DNA from: Acidobacteriota bacterium
GTDB lineage: Bacteria; Actinomycetota; Acidimicrobiia; Spongiisociales; UBA11373
DNA: 34,835 nt
NCBI GenBank assembly: GCA_022571885.1
Contig: JACZWZ010000010.1
Location: forward strand, 1 to 34,835
Direction of reading: 5' to 3'
Below the pieces are notes generated by a model, which saw nothing but the letters and a program-made list of their open reading frames with translations, searched no databases and was not told where the DNA came from. Made by a program: the position numbers and the translations under genes. This document shows positions 32,603 through 34,835 of the stretch, in pieces (within the stretch, counting starts at the first letter, position 1; every line of letters begins with the position of its first letter).

Positions 32603-33402
32603 ACCGGGACCTCCAGATGCTTCCATGCTCGGCCGAACGCCTCGGCGAGGGTGGCTTCAGGGAAGGGGCCACCTTCAGCAGCCGCGGTCTCGACGGTCAT
32701 GCCGGTGGCATGTCGGGCACGGGCGAAGGCCGCCACCGCGGCCAGATCTGCTTGCTGCGATACGGCGAACTCGTGGTCGGTCGGTGCACCGTGCCCGGGG
32801 ATCACTGGGCCTGCGACCAGCTCGACGAGAGCGGCCGCCGTTTCGGGCCACTCCAGCGGATAGGCGTCCCCAAACGAAGGCGGGGCGTCGTTTTCGATGA
32901 GATCTCCGGCAAAGACGACGTCGGCATCCGGCAACACCACCACCAGGTCGTTGTCGGTGTGACCTCGGCCCAGATATTTCATTTCGATAGCTCGTCCCCC
33001 GAAGGTGACTGTGGCTTGGTCGGTGACGAGATGGGAGGGGGGCACGATCGCGACCTCGTCGAAGGATTTCGCTTGTCCGGGTGCCATACTCTTGACCCGG
33101 TTCAGCATCGCCTGTCCAAAGTCGGACAGGTTGGTCTTGCAGCGCTCGTGACCCCAGATTTCGGCCTCGAAGAACTCGCCGTTACCGAAGGTGTGGTCCC
33201 AATGGTGATGGGTGTTGATCACCCATCTCACCGGGAGTGTGCTGATCTCCTTGAGGTCCTCGATGAGCTCCCGCGCCTGGGCGTGGTGAGCCCTGGTGTC
33301 GATGATCAACAGACCCCCCTCGCACACGATTGCTCCAATGTTGAGGTCGAGCGACTGATAACGCTTGGAGAAGACACCGTCGGCGTGTTCGGTCCAGTTC
33401 AT
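32599..33402 (-). CDS. Metallo-beta-lactamase-fold hydrolase
   Basis: The 267-residue protein carries the zinc signature THHHWDH (His65, His67, Asp69, His70), the later ligands in GRGHTDND and FAGDLIEND, and a final PGHG histidine. It is of the glyoxalase-II/quinoprotein-relay-like branch rather than a clinical lactamase. Translational overlap with the alpha/beta hydrolase suggests a shared ester or thioester substrate pathway. A TACCCT box lies ten bases before ATG 33402. Confidence 0.88.
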   Translation of the reverse strand: MNWTEHADGVFSKRYQSLDLNIGAIVCEGGLLIIDTRAHHAQARELIEDLKEISTLPVRWVINTHHHWDHTFGNGEFFEAEIWGHERCKTNLSDFGQAMLNRVKSMAPGQAKSFDEVAIVPPSHLVTDQATVTFGGRAIEMKYLGRGHTDNDLVVVLPDADVVFAGDLIENDAPPSFGDAYPLEWPETAAALVELVAGPVIPGHGAPTDHEFAVSQQADLAAVAAFARARHATGMTVETAAAEGGPFPEATLAEAFGRAWKHLEVPV

Positions 33403-33412
33403 ACGAATCTAG

Positions 33413-33418
33413 AGGGTA
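33413..33418 (-). promoter_or_regulatory. -10 box TACCCT of the hydrolase pair
   Basis: Minus-strand TACCCT ends ten bases before ATG 33402, giving a very short or no leader. Confidence 0.4.
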
Positions 33419-33684
33419 TCCGGCGCATGAGCGATGCAGACGGCTCATTTTCGGGGTAACGGGGTGGATGTGCCGGTGAGAGGGTGTCGGGTACTTGTGG
33501 TCGCTCCGACGCCGGCATCGTCGGCAGGCAGAGGCACCAACGATGGCATGTAAAGGGCGGGCCGTCCGGGTCGATGCCCTTCCGGCCGGAGGTCCCGACC
33601 GACGGCAAGCAAAGTGATCGACGGGACATGTCCTTCCGATGAGGAGTACCACAAGAAGCCCTAGGAGCCGATCGCGGGCGCCGG

Positions 33685-33690
33685 TACCCT
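33685..33690 (+). promoter_or_regulatory. -10 box TACCCT of the antiporter gene
   Basis: TACCCT ends seven bases before GTG 33698, with no Shine-Dalgarno between. A GTCCCG/CGGGAC-closed stem near 33592-33628 lies upstream of the box and therefore probably outside the mRNA. Confidence 0.5.
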
Positions 33691-33697
33691 CGTCCGG

Positions 33698-34636
33698 GTG
33701 ATCGTGTCTCTCCTCTTCCTTGCCGCCGGCTTCGCCCTGCTCATCCTGTCGGCCGACCGCTTCGTGCTGGCAGCGTCGCGGGTTTCGGCGGCACTCGGCC
33801 TGTCCCCGATCCTGGTCGGTGCTCTCGTCATCGGACTCGGCACCTCGGCTCCGGAGATGCTGGTGTCGGCAATCGCCGCGTCGCAGGGTGAGATAGATCT
33901 CGCACTGGGCAATGTCGTTGGATCTAACGTGGCCAATCTCACATTGGTGCTGGGGTCCACGGCACTGGTGACGCCGATCATCTCTCGCTTGCAGACGATC
34001 AAACGCGAAGGTGCCCTGATGCTTCTCTCGATGGGGGTCTTCACCCTGCTGATGTGGAACCTCGATCTCAACCGGGTGGAAGCTTTCGGACTACTGGTCG
34101 GGATGATCGTGGCGGCGCTGCTGCTCATCCTTTGGTCCAGGTCGGATTTGCGGACCGGACGAGCCTCCGTGACCGACTCTGAAGCCGGCGAATGGGGAGG
34201 CCGGGTGGGAAAGGAGAGCCTCCTGGGTATCGGGATGCTCTCACTGACCCTGGTCGGGGCCGACCTGCTGGTACGCGGCGCCACAGGTCTGACGAACGAT
34301 CTCGGAGTCTCCAGCGCGTTCGTTGGTCTGGTGATCGTCTCGGTTGGGACGTCATTGCCAGAACTTGCCACGGCGTTGGCGGCGGCGCGACGGGGTCAGA
34401 CCGACTTGGTGTTGGGCAATGTGTTGGGCTCCAATATGTTCAACACGCTTGCCGTGGCCGGTATCGCCGGTCTCGTGGGTCCCGGTGTGGTGGACGAGAC
34501 GTTCCACAACGCTTTGATTCTCATGATGGGAGCCGGCGTGATGGCCGGCGTATTCAGCTGGCGGAGCCCGGTACGGCGTTCGGAGGGGGCGATGCTGGTG
34601 GTGTTGTTCCTCGTCTTCGTGACGCTGGCGGTGTGA
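33698..34636 (+). CDS. Calcium/sodium antiporter (CaCA family, YrbG-like)
   Basis: The 312-residue membrane protein has ten predicted helices in two inverted halves, each with an alpha-repeat: LGTSAPEMLVSAIAA then LGNVVGSNVANL in the first, and VGTSLPELATALAAA then LGNVLGSNMFNTL in the second. The paired acidic residues (PEM, PEL) bind the ion. It exchanges Ca2+ for Na+ or H+ at the plasma membrane. GTG 33698 follows a TACCCT box. No partner gene is adjacent. Confidence 0.92.
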   Translation: MIVSLLFLAAGFALLILSADRFVLAASRVSAALGLSPILVGALVIGLGTSAPEMLVSAIAASQGEIDLALGNVVGSNVANLTLVLGSTALVTPIISRLQTIKREGALMLLSMGVFTLLMWNLDLNRVEAFGLLVGMIVAALLLILWSRSDLRTGRASVTDSEAGEWGGRVGKESLLGIGMLSLTLVGADLLVRGATGLTNDLGVSSAFVGLVIVSVGTSLPELATALAAARRGQTDLVLGNVLGSNMFNTLAVAGIAGLVGPGVVDETFHNALILMMGAGVMAGVFSWRSPVRRSEGAMLVVLFLVFVTLAV

Positions 34637-34640
34637 GGAT

Positions 34641-34689
34641 TAGTCGCTAGTCGTTAGCGATTAGCAAATAGAAAATAGCAAATAGCAAG
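34641..34689. repeat. Heptamer array H12, seven units
   Basis: Seven consecutive units all begin TAG: TAGTCGC, TAGTCGT, TAGCGAT, TAGCAAA, TAGAAAA, TAGCAAA, TAGCAAG. It starts four bases after the antiporter stop. The gradual drift from unit to unit shows stepwise copying with change. No inverted second arm was found before element B2 begins. Confidence 0.92.
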
Positions 34690-34694
34690 AGAGG

Positions 34695-34800
34695 ATTACT
34701 CCCCTCTGGGGTGATCTGTCGCGGTTAGTGCCCGACGGTTGGTTGGATCACTCTCCCCTCTGGGGGGAGTCAATCGGCCGCAGGCCGATTGGTGGGGGGA
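34695..34800 (+). repeat. GC-rich palindromic element, copy B2
   Basis: It shows the same motif order as copy B1: CTCCCC run, CCGACGGTT at 34732-34740, ACTCTCCC at 34750-34757, GGGGGGAGTCAA, then a hairpin CAATCGGCC-GCA-GGCCGATTG (34771-34791) and GGTGGGG. The stem bases differ from B1 but remain paired, which implies selection for the fold or a palindrome-based copying step. Confidence 0.78.
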
Positions 34801-34835
34801 CTCACCAAGTCGCGGCAATCCCGCTGCTTATCTGA

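Noticed and set aside
33592-33628. Riboswitch before the Ca/Na antiporter
   Set aside because: A closed stem exists but no known aptamer motif, and the -10 box next to the start implies a leaderless mRNA without it.
6100-34689. CRISPR or classical minisatellite arrays
   Set aside because: Units are only 7 bases, are not separated by spacers, and change word from locus to locus.

Overview
The window reads as a chromosomal segment of a high-GC Gram-positive bacterium. It is most likely an uncultured actinomycetote of the Acidimicrobiia type. That placement is inferred from the LLM/F420-type oxidoreductase, the AMIN-like protein, the class III cyclase fused to an STAND ATPase and a tetratricopeptide-like tail, and the many genes with a TAnnnT box only 6-10 bases before the start codon. 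No rRNA gene or complete tRNA is present, so a finer placement is not possible from sequence alone.

Layout. 1-1164: the 3' end of katG, then a worn region with a perfect hairpin, a 30-bp direct repeat pair, a 3' tRNA half, a small ABM-like gene and the tail of a lost LLM oxidoreductase. 1165-3905 (minus): an SLC13/TrkA-C permease and an aminoglycoside-phosphotransferase-fold kinase. 4303-6114: an unusual fusion of an endonuclease IV-like TIM barrel with a LigD-type primase-polymerase. 6228-9823: a heterodimeric ABC exporter with one degenerate ATP site. 9875-11232 (minus): a two-domain sulfurtransferase and an unknown protein. 11755-12624: a 5'-3' exonuclease. 12891-15056 (minus): a CrtI/PYROXD2-like FAD enzyme and a shortened VOC protein. 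15163-16125: an LLM oxidoreductase. 16258-19549 (minus): AMIN-like protein plus modABC. 19667-24716: two ABC systems (ABC-2 pair, then LolD/FtsX pair). 24714-25168: a degraded four-helix-bundle (S23/IVP-like) gene enclosed by inverted heptamer arrays. 25166-26795 (minus): a class IV aminotransferase coupled to a sulfotransferase-like protein. 26839-27710: an MscS channel. 27839-30727 (minus): cyclase-ATPase regulator. 30847-31521: an SRAP (HMCES/YedK) protein. 31718-33402 (minus): MBL-fold hydrolase and alpha/beta hydrolase. 33698-34636: a Ca/Na antiporter.

The most striking feature is not a gene. At least twelve short intergenic blocks are built of degenerate 7-base units. Each block has its own heptamer, and most have two arms in opposite orientation. 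They sit against gene ends and often supply a stop codon, or in one case a start codon. One pair of arms encloses the four-helix-bundle gene, which suggests a small mobile or self-diversifying element. Two further blocks belong to a second, GC-rich palindromic family.

Three DNA-repair proteins (AP-endonuclease/polymerase fusion, FEN-type exonuclease, SRAP) are scattered through the window, without Ku or a ligase. The other operons look like ordinary metabolism and transport: molybdate uptake, lipid or drug export, amino-acid transamination and stress control.
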